From the NCBI GenBank assembly GCA_017437065.1, contig JAFSBX010000026.1, positions 1 to 56,521 on the forward strand: a DNA stretch of 56,521 nucleotides. Reading direction: 5' to 3'. A program made the position numbers and the translations under genes. Of this stretch, positions 1-8,524 are shown in pieces. The notes below the pieces were generated by a model. That model had not been told where the DNA came from. It searched no databases and worked only from the letters and a program-made list of their open reading frames with translations. The number at the start of each line of letters is the position of its first letter. The first letter of the stretch is position 1. The stretch is from Lachnospiraceae bacterium (lineage in GTDB: Bacteria; Bacillota; Clostridia; Lachnospirales; Lachnospiraceae).

Positions 1-549
1 AAAGGTACTCCGGCAGAAGATTATAATGGAATCATCGTTCAGGATCATGAGAAAACATTCTATAAATATGGTTCTGCGCATCAGGAATGTCTTGCCCATG
101 TGGAACGATACCTAAAAGATTCTGCTGAAAATGAAAAGGGTAAAACATGGAGCGGCAAAATGTACTTATTGCTAAAGGAAATGATCCATTACAGAAATGG
201 ATTACGTCCGGAAGAAGAATGCAGTAAAGAAAAGGTAAAGGAATTTGAGAAAAAATACCTTGAAATCTTAAATATTGCAAAAAATGAATATGAGTACGAA
301 CCGCCAAGTGATTATTATAGAGATGGTTTCAACCTGTACAAAAGAATGTACGAATATATGGAAAATCACCTTTTATTCCTACATGATACCCGAGTGCCAA
401 CTACTAATAATGAAGCAGAAAGAGACCTAAGATCATACAAACGTAAACAAAAGCAGGCCGTGTCATTCAGGAGTTTTGAAAGTATCAATTATCTCTGCCA
501 AAGCATGAGCATGCTATTAATGCAAGCTAGGGTCTGTACAGTAACCTAA
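1..549 (+). pseudogene. IS66-family transposase, C-terminal fragment
   Basis: The reading frame is open from the first base, so the gene enters from beyond the left edge. The protein carries motifs of the IS66 DDE transposase: HQECLAHV near the start, then a TNNEAERDLR stretch that holds the catalytic glutamate, then RKQKQA and FRSFES. The usual IS66 C-terminal tail is missing: after the SMLLMQAR segment the frame runs into unrelated residues and stops at 547-549, where the IS4-type remnant begins. It is therefore a dead 3' fragment rather than a working transposase. Family assignment is by motif recognition. How much of the 5' part survives cannot be seen from this window. Confidence 0.85.
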
Positions 550-550
550 A

Positions 551-1732
551 AAGCTTACAAAACTGGACAGAAAGTTTTCTGCCGATATGCTTTATGGCAT
601 ACTTGCATCAGGCAGCTGCCTTTTGACTGATATTGTCGACCAACTTCATAAAGATTCCAAAAAAGTGAATTCCGTTGAGCGCCTTACAAGACATCTGAAC
701 AAGGGGATTCCTGTTACTGCATTGAAAACTTATCTTTCTTCCGTCCGTAAATGGGTACCTTCCGAACCTGTCATTCATATCGATGACAGTGATGTTGTAA
801 AACCAAATGGTTATAAATTTGAAGCTCTCTGTAAGGTCAGGGACGGTTCTAAAAGCACGGATACCAAATCTGTTTACGAAAAAGGGTATCATGTTACGGA
901 AGCATGTGTCCTTACCGGCAATGGACATCCTGTCAGTATCTTCTCCAGAATTCATTCATCCTCAGAAAAGAACTTTACTTCCATCAATGATATTACCTCC
1001 GCGGCTATTGAACAGGGTTCTTCGCTCTTTGGAAAAGCTACATTCGCTTTAGACAGAGGCTACGATGACAACAAGATGTTCCTTAAATTTGATGCTCTTA
1101 AGCAGGATTATGTCATCCGCCTTACTGCAAAACGAAAACTCTATTTTCACGGTAAATGGATTCCTGCAACACAACTCAGAAACCAAAGGAAGGGCAAAAT
1201 CAAAACACCTCTCATTTACAGAGGCAAAAAACGCGATGCCTACCTTTCCCATGTGAAGGTACAGATTACCGCCTCCAAAAAAGATATTTATCTTGTACTG
1301 GTCTATGGCATTACAGAACATCCTATGATGCTTGCAACTAATAAGGAAATCCGTTCCAAAGAAGATGTCATAAAAGTTGCAAAAACATATTTTCCCAGAT
1401 GGCGTACTGAAGAATATTTTCGTTGTAAAAAGCAGATGTTTCAATTTGAAAACTTCCGTGTACGTAAACTTACCGCCATCAATGCCTTAAATTTTTATAT
1501 TACTTTGTGAATGGCATTTCTGGCTCATATTTCCATGAAATCAGAAACCAATGCCCTCAAAGCTGCAATTATACAAAACGCAGATCCTATAAAAGAAAAA
1601 GTACATTTCTGCTATTACAGATTAGCAAAAGGCATCGCAGGCATACTATCTTATGCCAAAGAAGGCATCAGACTCTGGTTCAAGACAAAACGTCCGGCAT
1701 ATCGTCAACTCTGCCTTAAGCTGACCGCTTAA
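551..1732 (+). pseudogene. IS4-family transposase, interrupted by in-frame TGA
   Basis: The IS4 YREK signature (Y-x2-R-x3-E-x6-K) is seen exactly in YFPRWRTEEYFRCKK. The first acidic residue is likely in HIDDSD and the second in ALDRGYDD. A TGA at 1508-1510 stops translation after NFYITL, but the same frame continues directly with MAFLAHISMK to a natural end at 1732, so a single nonsense change splits one transposase. The 5' end also looks clipped. The frame is open only back to 545, with residues KLTKLDRKFSAD before the first Met at 587, and no ribosome site or terminal repeat was found. The gene abuts the IS66 fragment, suggesting a deletion or recombination joint between two elements near 520-550. 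Confidence 0.88.
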
Positions 1733-1880
1733 ACAGACATTGTGCCCTGTGGGTATAAAAAAATATGTTTCTCAAAGTCTGACTCTGGTGAGGCTTATTA
1801 AAGTGCTGCTATTCATTAGACTATCATTTTCAGGCATCCCCAAATAAGATGGTTTGGTACTTTGAATCGACATAATCAAT

Positions 1881-1949
1881 TTTTAATTACAATTTACGGA
1901 AACTCAAGCATTCCTCTAAAGCAACGTTTTAATTATAATTTACGAAACT
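1881..1949. repeat. pair of imperfect direct repeats in the leader
   Basis: Two copies of about 24 bases, starting at 1881 and 1927 (46 bases apart), share TTTTAATTA-AATTTACG followed by AAACT and differ by a C/T change and a one-base indel. They lie about 200 bases upstream of the candidate promoter. They could be protein-binding sites or simply a small decayed duplication; the sequence does not decide. Confidence 0.45.
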
Positions 1950-2142
1950 TAGGAACATGCATAATAAATTGCGCAAATTGAGTGAACAGTCAATCAACAT
2001 TTACAAGAAATGAATTTTGATGTAGTATAATTTATACAAATTCTTTGATTTGCAGAGAGCAAAACACTTATTAAAAATTTAAAAATAGATATGGAATCTG
2101 ATGAAAAAAGAAAGGAAAAAGGTATGTATTAAAGGTAAAAAA

Positions 2143-2171
2143 TTGACATTACACAATAGAATTGATAATAT
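2143..2171 (+). promoter_or_regulatory. candidate sigma-A promoter for the first glycan operon
   Basis: TTGACA (2143-2148, perfect -35) is followed after 17 bases by TAATAT (2166-2171, four of six matches to TATAAT). It lies about 65 bases before the first gene of the operon. Nothing else in the preceding 400 bases fits as well. Confidence 0.6.
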
Positions 2172-2234
2172 ACAGATATTAAATTGTTAGTTAAGAATAA
2201 GCTAAAAAAGCATGATGAAAGAATGTGAGGAAAA

Positions 2235-3167
2235 ATGAATAGAGTATTAGTAACAGGTGGAGCCGGCTTTTTAGGTTCCCATCTATGTGAAAGATTATTG
2301 GCGGATGGAAATGATGTTATTTGTGTAGATAACTTATTTACGGGAAATAAAGATAATATAAGACATTTGATGACGAATCCGTATTTTGAATTTATACGTC
2401 ATGATATTACCGAGCCTTTGTATGTGGAGGTAGATCAGATTTATAATCTTGCCTGTCCGGCAAGTCCGATTCATTATCAGCATGATCCGATAAAGACTGC
2501 AAAGACAAGTGTGTTCGGTGCACTGAATATGCTGGGACTGGCAAAACGTGTTCATGCAAGAATTTTACAGGCAAGCACCAGTGAAGTGTATGGCGATCCT
2601 GAAATTCATCCGCAGCCGGAAAGCTACAGAGGTTGCGTAAACCCAATAGGTATACGTTCCTGCTATGATGAAGGAAAAAGAATGGCAGAAACATTATTTT
2701 TTGACTATCACAGACAGCATGGCGTAGACATTAAAGTTATGCGTATTTTTAATACCTATGGACCTCGTATGCATCCGAATGACGGAAGAGTGGTTTCTAA
2801 CTTTGTTGTACAGGCATTAAAAGGCGTAGATGTAACTATTTACGGAACTGGAAAGCAGACAAGAAGTTTCTGCTATGTGGATGATTTGATTGAAGGTATG
2901 GTACGCCTTATGAACAGCAGAGATGGATTCACAGGTCCGGTTAATATTGGAAATCCGGGAGAATTTACGATGTTAGAACTTGCGGAAAAAGTGATTGAAT
3001 TGACAGATTCTAAATCAAAGATTATTTTTAAAGAACTTCCAAAGGATGACCCGATGCAGAGGAAACCGGTAATCGAACTGGCAAAAAAGGAACTGGATTG
3101 GGAACCTACAATTGTACTGGATGAAGGTTTAAGAAAGACAATAGAGTATTTCAAGACAATAGTGTAG
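2235..3167 (+). CDS. uxs: UDP-glucuronate decarboxylase (UDP-xylose synthase)
   Basis: This cytosolic enzyme converts UDP-glucuronate to UDP-xylose with bound NAD, so the glycan made here probably contains xylose. The 310-residue length is normal for the family. An extended-SDR Rossmann motif GGAGFLGSH sits at residues 8-16, and the catalytic Y-x3-K is at Y144-K148 (CYDEGKR). The [20 protein letters not shown] and [14 protein letters not shown] stretches are characteristic of UDP-glucuronate decarboxylases rather than of GalE or RmlB. It is the first gene of the operon and the only nucleotide-sugar enzyme in the window, so the other donors must come from genes elsewhere. The ATG at 2235 has a GAGG-type ribosome site just upstream. 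Confidence 0.95.
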   Translation: MNRVLVTGGAGFLGSHLCERLLADGNDVICVDNLFTGNKDNIRHLMTNPYFEFIRHDITEPLYVEVDQIYNLACPASPIHYQHDPIKTAKTSVFGALNMLGLAKRVHARILQASTSEVYGDPEIHPQPESYRGCVNPIGIRSCYDEGKRMAETLFFDYHRQHGVDIKVMRIFNTYGPRMHPNDGRVVSNFVVQALKGVDVTIYGTGKQTRSFCYVDDLIEGMVRLMNSRDGFTGPVNIGNPGEFTMLELAEKVIELTDSKSKIIFKELPKDDPMQRKPVIELAKKELDWEPTIVLDEGLRKTIEYFKTIV

Positions 3168-3177
3168 CCATCCACAG

Positions 3178-3193
3178 TTTCGGTTAGCCGAAA
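3178..3193. other. short intergenic hairpin
   Basis: TTTCGG and CCGAAA form a perfect 6-base stem around a TTAG loop, starting 11 bases after the uxs stop codon. There is no following T-tract, so a full terminator is unlikely. It may stabilise the upstream mRNA end or attenuate expression of the next gene. Confidence 0.5.
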
Positions 3194-3218
3194 TCAGTTG
3201 AAGAATGCGAGAAATATT

Positions 3219-4415
3219 ATGTCAATATTTTTGTTTTGTAAGCAGATAGTAGACATGCTGTATCAGTTTAAGTTTTTAGACTATGGAATGGTACTATTTG
3301 CTTTAGTGTTAATTTGCTATAAAGTATGGAAAGATAAATTATACAAGAATATCAGAGAGTTTATATACCCTGTGGACTACATTGTAGTTGGACTAATGAT
3401 TATATATGTATTGTCCTTCTTGCGGTATCCGACAGCATATGGTGTTTTCTTTAAAGTAGAATCGAGTTTTCTTATTTATTTTTTGGGGCGAGTTTACGGC
3501 AAAAAAGTGTTACAGCATGGAAAAATGTTAGCGTGTGCAGGCTATTTGATTGTGTATGCTAATTTTGCTTATCGATTTTATCAGTTTGGTTTTAAATTTT
3601 TTGTTACGGGACCGGAAGAGACCTTATTGAATGTTGGAGGATTGTATTATTATAAGACAGATTTAACAGTAGCTGTCATTATAGCCATGATTTTTATTTA
3701 TGCATTTAGTGAATTTAAGGTATTTAAGTGGTTTACGATTTTTCCGGTTTGTGGTTATATGGTGTTATATTCGGGAGCACGAATGCAGCAGTTGGTTATT
3801 TTGGCTGTTTATGGACTGATAATTTTACATGAGTTTGGAAGCAGAAAAGGTAGAAAAAATATTTTGAGTCCAAAGTGTGCAAGAAATATTTCGATTGGTA
3901 TAGCGATATTCCTTGTATGTTTTTTCATTGTGATTGAAGTTTTCCCATTTGAAGCGTATGAAAAAGAGATTGCACAGTCTGCAGACTGGGCAAATTCATG
4001 GGTAGAAAGAATCATGCACTCAAGACAAGCAATATGGTGGGGGATATTGCAATATTTTAGTGAACAACCGTTTTTTACTAAAATTTTGGGTATTGATTTG
4101 GGTACAGAATATCTGCACAATTCAGTGGGTGATCGTGCTCATAGCCTGTATATTAAGCAGATTTATGCTACAGGATATATTGGGTGTTTTCTTTTTGTTT
4201 ATTTTTTTTACCGCATTTTACAAAAGATCTCAGTGGAAAAAGACAAAAAATTGTTCTATATAGTTATGATGTTGTGGGTAATGTTTTTGGGTTCAGGGAT
4301 TACTATTGAGAGTCTGGAATATACGCAGATGAGTTGGTTCCCAATGCTGTTTACAGGGATATTATTTGCGAAGGGAAAAACAGAAACGCAGGCAGTACAG
4401 GAGCAGAGTGAATGA
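3219..4415 (+). CDS. Wzy-like polysaccharide polymerase (membrane protein), copy 1
   Basis: About 398 residues, almost entirely hydrophobic helices (roughly ten membrane segments), as in O-antigen/EPS polymerases, which join flipped repeat units outside the membrane. Sequence conservation in Wzy proteins is poor, so the role is inferred from topology and context. The start is placed at ATG 3219 rather than at an upstream in-frame TTG (3198). The resulting N-terminus MSIFLFCKQIVDMLY matches that of the paralogue at 6437 (MSVFLFLKQIVDVLY). The two proteins also share a C-terminal QMSWFPM motif after a short GSGIT/GTGVT segment. The stop overlaps the next start (ATGA at 4412-4415), indicating translational coupling to the fused glycosyltransferase. 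Confidence 0.72.
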   Translation: MSIFLFCKQIVDMLYQFKFLDYGMVLFALVLICYKVWKDKLYKNIREFIYPVDYIVVGLMIIYVLSFLRYPTAYGVFFKVESSFLIYFLGRVYGKKVLQHGKMLACAGYLIVYANFAYRFYQFGFKFFVTGPEETLLNVGGLYYYKTDLTVAVIIAMIFIYAFSEFKVFKWFTIFPVCGYMVLYSGARMQQLVILAVYGLIILHEFGSRKGRKNILSPKCARNISIGIAIFLVCFFIVIEVFPFEAYEKEIAQSADWANSWVERIMHSRQAIWWGILQYFSEQPFFTKILGIDLGTEYLHNSVGDRAHSLYIKQIYATGYIGCFLFVYFFYRILQKISVEKDKKLFYIVMMLWVMFLGSGITIESLEYTQMSWFPMLFTGILFAKGKTETQAVQEQSE

Positions 4416-6433
4416 AGAAGCCTTTTACAAACTGCATATTGGGGGTAAATGTAGCGATAACCAATATTGAGGATATTATTAAACTTATAACAGAAAATTT
4501 AAAGAACTTATCCGGAAAATTTGTTTGTTTGTCGAATGTGCATACAACTGTTATGGCATATGAATACGCAGAGTATCGTAAAATTCAAAATGCTGCCTTT
4601 TTAGCGTTGCCTGATGGAAGTCCACTTTCCTTTGTGCAGAGACTACGTGGATACAAAGATGCGAAACAGGTGGCGGGACCGGATTTAATGCCTGCACTTT
4701 GGAAGGCAACGGAGAATACCGAAATAGCTCATTATTTTTATGGAAGTACGGAAGAAACTATTAAGCAATTGGAGAAAAATCTTCGTAAAAATTATCCCGG
4801 ATTAAAGATAGCCGGAATGGAGGCACCGCCATTTCGCCCGTTGAGTAAGGAAGAAGATGAACAGGCAATAAAGCGTATTAATGAATCGGGAGCATCTATT
4901 CTGTGGGTAGGACTTGGAGCACCAAAACAGGAGGAGTGGATGTATGCGCATGAGGGTAAAGTAAATTGCCTTATGTTTGGTGTTGGTGCCGGATTTGATT
5001 TTCATGCAGGTACAGTGAAAAGAGCGCCACAATGGATGCGTAATCATTATCTGGAATGGCTATATCGCTTGATACAGGATCCAAAGAGGCTTTGGAAACG
5101 TTATGTAAAGACAAATGGAAAATTTATCATGCTTTTATTGAAGGATTCTTTAATAAAGAAAAAGAGCTTTGAAAGAGAAAAAAAGAATCTGCTTATTTAC
5201 GCGCATTATTATTATCCTGACGTCGCATCTACAGGACAGATATTAACAGAGCTTGCAGAGGGGTTAAAGGATGCCTTTCGGATTACGGTAATTTGTACCG
5301 TACCATCTTACACAGGGAAGATATCCCAATATTATAAGAAACATAAATACTATTATGAGAATATTAACGGAATTAATGTTCTGCGTATAAGAGTGCCTGA
5401 ATTCAGAAAGAGCTTTGCACCGAGCAGAATATATAATATTGCTTCCTATTTTTTGTCAGCAATTGCGGCAACCTTCAGAATAGAAGAACAGGACTATATT
5501 TTTACGATTTCACAGCCACCGATACTGGGTGGTTTACTTGGCGTAATTGGAAAAAAAATAAAACATGCCAGATTTATTTATAATATTCAGGATTTTAATC
5601 CGGAACAGATTATGGCGGTGAGCTATGCTAAGAATAAGTTTGTTCTGAACGCAATGATGGCATTGGATAAGTACAGTTGTAGACAGGCGGATAAAGTTAT
5701 TGTGGTGGGAAGAGATATGATTGATACATTAAAGAGACGTTTCCCGGAGAACGGAAAAAAACAACTTCCGATTTACAGTTATATAAACAACTGGATAGAT
5801 GAAAAGTCCATTGTACCACTGTCAAAAGAGCAGAAAGAGGTTACGGATTTTAAGAAAAAATACGGAATAGAAGATAAATATGTAATTATGTATTCCGGAA
5901 ACATCGGTCTTTATTATGATTTGCTGAATCTAATTAAGGTGATTGGGAAGTTTAAAGATTGTAATGAAGTTGCTTTTTTATTTGTAGGAGAAGGTTCTGT
6001 TTTAGAACAGTTGAAAGATTATGTGAAGAAACAGAATCTGAGTAATGTGTATTTTGCACCTTATCAGGATAAAGATAAACTTGTTTATAGTCTGAATGTA
6101 GGCGATGTACATTTTGTAGTAAATGCAAAGGGAATCAAGGGTGTTTCTGTGCCAAGTAAGCTATATGGTGTCATGGCGGCAGGAAAACCGGTACTGGGTA
6201 TTTTGGAGAAAGGCTCCGAGGCAAGACTGATCATAGAAGAATCAAATTGCGGAATCAGTGTATCCCCCGGGGATTATGAGGCAATTGAGAAGCTGATAGA
6301 ATACTTTATCAGAACGAGGGAGTCTAGGGAACAGAAAAATATGGGGATGGCAGGAAGAGAGTATTTAACAAAATATCTGACAAAAGAAGTATCCATAGAA
6401 AAGTATCGACAAGAGATTTCAGAGAGGGATTAA
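4412..6433 (+). CDS. fused GT26 (WecG/TagA/CpsF-type) and GT4 glycosyltransferase
   Basis: This 673-residue protein joins two enzymes usually encoded separately. Residues 1 to about 240 are a GT26 domain. Visible motifs are SNVHTTVM, LPDGSP with the likely catalytic Asp68, GPDL, WVGLGAPKQEEW, GVGAGFDFHAG and a basic tail ending in PKRLWKRY, the membrane-binding end in TagA/WecG enzymes. From about residue 255 a GT-B fold GT4 enzyme begins (LLIYAHYYYPDVASTGQ) and runs to the end, with GEGS and VPSKLYGVMAAGKPV in its donor-binding half. GT26 enzymes add the second sugar onto a polyprenyl-diphosphate sugar, so the fusion probably performs two consecutive early steps of repeat-unit assembly at the membrane. 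It lies between two Wzy-like paralogues. Confidence 0.9.
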   Translation: MKKPFTNCILGVNVAITNIEDIIKLITENLKNLSGKFVCLSNVHTTVMAYEYAEYRKIQNAAFLALPDGSPLSFVQRLRGYKDAKQVAGPDLMPALWKATENTEIAHYFYGSTEETIKQLEKNLRKNYPGLKIAGMEAPPFRPLSKEEDEQAIKRINESGASILWVGLGAPKQEEWMYAHEGKVNCLMFGVGAGFDFHAGTVKRAPQWMRNHYLEWLYRLIQDPKRLWKRYVKTNGKFIMLLLKDSLIKKKSFEREKKNLLIYAHYYYPDVASTGQILTELAEGLKDAFRITVICTVPSYTGKISQYYKKHKYYYENINGINVLRIRVPEFRKSFAPSRIYNIASYFLSAIAATFRIEEQDYIFTISQPPILGGLLGVIGKKIKHARFIYNIQDFNPEQIMAVSYAKNKFVLNAMMALDKYSCRQADKVIVVGRDMIDTLKRRFPENGKKQLPIYSYINNWIDEKSIVPLSKEQKEVTDFKKKYGIEDKYVIMYSGNIGLYYDLLNLIKVIGKFKDCNEVAFLFVGEGSVLEQLKDYVKKQNLSNVYFAPYQDKDKLVYSLNVGDVHFVVNAKGIKGVSVPSKLYGVMAAGKPVLGILEKGSEARLIIEESNCGISVSPGDYEAIEKLIEYFIRTRESREQKNMGMAGREYLTKYLTKEVSIEKYRQEISERD

Positions 6434-6436
6434 AAT

Positions 6437-7570
6437 ATGTCCGTATTTCTTTTTTTAAAACAAATTGTGGATGTATTATATCCATATCACTGGCTGGATT
6501 ATATGATGGTAATTATGGTTGTCATTGCATTAATATACCAGATAATGCTTGTCCGGCCGGACATTAAAAAACACATTACGTTTTCAGATATCATAATTTT
6601 GATTTTCGGTGTTTTGTTAACGGTCTCCTTTGCAAAGGAGACCAGAGCATATGGAATATATGTGAAGGTTTTATCAGCGTTTCTTATGTATTTTGTGGGT
6701 AGGATATATTATGACAGAATCAAGGAATGCACGGGGGCTCTAGTAACATCAGCGTATCTGGTTGTTTGCATGAATTTGATTCATCGATTATATTATTTTG
6801 GAATGAATTTCCTTCAAGTAAGCAATGCACAGGGAGATTTGTATTATTATGATACAGATATGGCTTTCGCCATGGTTCTGGCGTTCATATTTATCGGAAT
6901 GTATGGGCAAAACAGTTTACGAAAATATTTCACAATGTTTATTGTGTGTCCGTATATGGTGATTTGTTCCGATGCAGGCATACAGAAAGCATTATTTATT
7001 ATTATATTTCTTCTGATGTTTCTGTATCTTATGGAGAAGATGTTTGGAAAGAAAAAGCTGATTAATATCTGTCTTTTGATTACAATGGTCGGGTTACTGT
7101 GTTTTATTGTGGTGCTCATGTTTCCGGTGGTTGCCGGGGAGAATGGGGAAATTTCAGGCGGTGTAGTGAGTGAAGACTTCTTAAGTATTAAAAATATGTA
7201 TGTTAGATATGAAAAATGGCAGGAGGTATGGAGAGAGTTCAAGAGTGCGGGTATTACCAGTCAACTATTCGGAGTAGAACTATCACTTCTGGTGGGGAGT
7301 CTGTATTTAAAAACATTATATTCTGTCGGTGTAATAGGCGTGGTTCTTTTGTTTGTTTTTGTTATAAGCGAGATATATTATGTTGTACAGATAGAGGATC
7401 GGAAAACTTTTTTTGTTACTATTTTATTGACTGTTATGCTGTTAGGAACAGGTGTGACTGTGGCAAGTATGGAAGCTACACAGATGAGCTGGTTTCCGAT
7501 GATGTTTGCAGGAATGGTAATATCTTCCGTTCAGGTGAAAAAATTGGGAAAACTAGATGAAGAAATTTAG
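6437..7570 (+). CDS. Wzy-like polysaccharide polymerase (membrane protein), copy 2
   Basis: A 377-residue polytopic membrane protein that is a clear paralogue of the gene at 3219. It shares the N-terminal MSVFLFLKQIVDVLY-like start, a central LYYYDTDMA segment (LYYYKTDLT in copy 1) and the C-terminal EATQMSWFPMMFAG motif. It starts three bases after the preceding stop. A polymerase role is inferred from hydrophobicity and context only. Two such paralogues in one operon could mean two linkage specificities, or one copy could act as an O-unit ligase or accessory protein. A perfect palindrome lies inside the gene at 6622-6643. Confidence 0.7.
   Translation: MSVFLFLKQIVDVLYPYHWLDYMMVIMVVIALIYQIMLVRPDIKKHITFSDIIILIFGVLLTVSFAKETRAYGIYVKVLSAFLMYFVGRIYYDRIKECTGALVTSAYLVVCMNLIHRLYYFGMNFLQVSNAQGDLYYYDTDMAFAMVLAFIFIGMYGQNSLRKYFTMFIVCPYMVICSDAGIQKALFIIIFLLMFLYLMEKMFGKKKLINICLLITMVGLLCFIVVLMFPVVAGENGEISGGVVSEDFLSIKNMYVRYEKWQEVWREFKSAGITSQLFGVELSLLVGSLYLKTLYSVGVIGVVLLFVFVISEIYYVVQIEDRKTFFVTILLTVMLLGTGVTVASMEATQMSWFPMMFAGMVISSVQVKKLGKLDEEI
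6622..6643. repeat. perfect 22-base palindrome inside a coding region
   Basis: GGTCTCCTTTG is followed immediately by its exact reverse complement. Folded as RNA it gives about nine pairs closed by a TGCA loop. It codes for part of TVSFAKET in the Wzy-like protein. There is no T-tract, so termination is unlikely. Confidence 0.8.
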
Positions 7571-7606
7571 GAGTTTGAGCCGTTTGAGGCAGATTGAGAG
7601 GAACTA

Positions 7607-8524
7607 ATGGTAGATTTAACCGTTATTATTCTTACAAAGAATGAAGAACAGAACTTGCGTAAATGTGTGGAGTCTTTTCGGGGGACTGCAAAGCGTTTTG
7701 TTATTGTAGACAGTTTTAGTACAGATGGAACAAAAGAGCTTGCAGCAAAATTGAATGAAGAACTGGAGAAGATTGATGCAAGTTTGGATTTTTATGAAAA
7801 TCCGTGGAAGGACTATGCAACTCAGTTTAATTGGGGAATTCAAAATACGGATATTTCTACGACATGGACGATGCGCATGGATGCGGATGAGGAATTGCTT
7901 CCGGAGCTTGCAAAAGAAATAGATGAAAAGCTGGAGCAAGCACCGGAAGATGTCGGTGGAATTGTGCTTCGAAGAAGAGTTTATTTTTTGGGGCGTTGGA
8001 TTAAACATGGCGGACGTTATCCGGAAAAGCTTCTTCGTATTTTCAGGACGGGTAGTGCTACCTGTGAACAGAAAATTATGGATGAACATTTACTTTTAAA
8101 AGAAGGACGTACGGTTGAGTTTAAATACGATTTGATGGACAATAATACAAAAGATTTAGATTGGTGGACCGGAAAGCATAACTGGTACAGTAATCGAGAG
8201 GTATTGGATCATCAGATGACATTGGAAAATGCGAAAAAGGTAGCAGAGCAGCAGGAAGATTTGTTAGAAAATGGTTCCTCTACGAAACAGGCAAAAAGAA
8301 AGAGAATGATTAAAAATCGCGGATATTACAGTTTGCCTAAGTTTTTCAGAAGTCATTTGTATTTTATATATAGGTATTATATTAGGCTTGGATTTTTGGA
8401 TGGTAAGGAAGGGAAAATTTTTCATTTCCTTCAGGCGTACTGGTATCGTTTTTTGGTAGATGCCAAAATGTATGAATGTGAAAAGTTTCATCGGACTATG
8501 AAAGAGCAGGGAGACTTGAAATAA
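7607..8524 (+). CDS. GT2 glycosyltransferase (WaaE/KdtX-like)
   Basis: The 305-residue protein has a GT-A nucleotide-sugar domain at its N-terminus: VDLTVIILTKNEEQNL, then VDSFSTDGT, then the metal-binding acidic motif in RMDADEELLPEL. The layout with a single early TKNEE motif and a basic C-terminal half recalls the WaaE/KdtX group, which adds a sugar to lipid-linked acceptors. The C-terminus has aromatic-rich helices that could touch the membrane. A good ribosome site (AGAGG, 5-base spacing) precedes ATG 7607. The stop overlaps the next start by one base. Sugar specificity cannot be read. Confidence 0.85.
   Translation: MVDLTVIILTKNEEQNLRKCVESFRGTAKRFVIVDSFSTDGTKELAAKLNEELEKIDASLDFYENPWKDYATQFNWGIQNTDISTTWTMRMDADEELLPELAKEIDEKLEQAPEDVGGIVLRRRVYFLGRWIKHGGRYPEKLLRIFRTGSATCEQKIMDEHLLLKEGRTVEFKYDLMDNNTKDLDWWTGKHNWYSNREVLDHQMTLENAKKVAEQQEDLLENGSSTKQAKRKRMIKNRGYYSLPKFFRSHLYFIYRYYIRLGFLDGKEGKIFHFLQAYWYRFLVDAKMYECEKFHRTMKEQGDLK

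Larger units (their letters stand above)
1733..2234. other. gene-free leader upstream of the first glycan operon
   Basis: These 502 bases hold no convincing ORF. The first part (to roughly 1860) may include the right end of the IS4-type element, but no inverted repeat pair could be confirmed. Two imperfect direct repeats lie at 1881-1904 and 1927-1949. A TATAAT at 2026-2031 has only a poor -35 (TTACAA at 2001-2006, 19-base spacer). A better promoter is annotated at 2143-2171. About 60 bases of AT-rich 5' leader would then precede the UDP-xylose synthase gene. No riboswitch or terminator-like hairpin was recognised. Confidence 0.6.

Noticed and set aside
3198-3218. TTG start for the first Wzy-like gene
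   Set aside because: The paralogue begins at the residue matching ATG 3219, and the TTG sits directly after the intergenic hairpin with no ribosome site.
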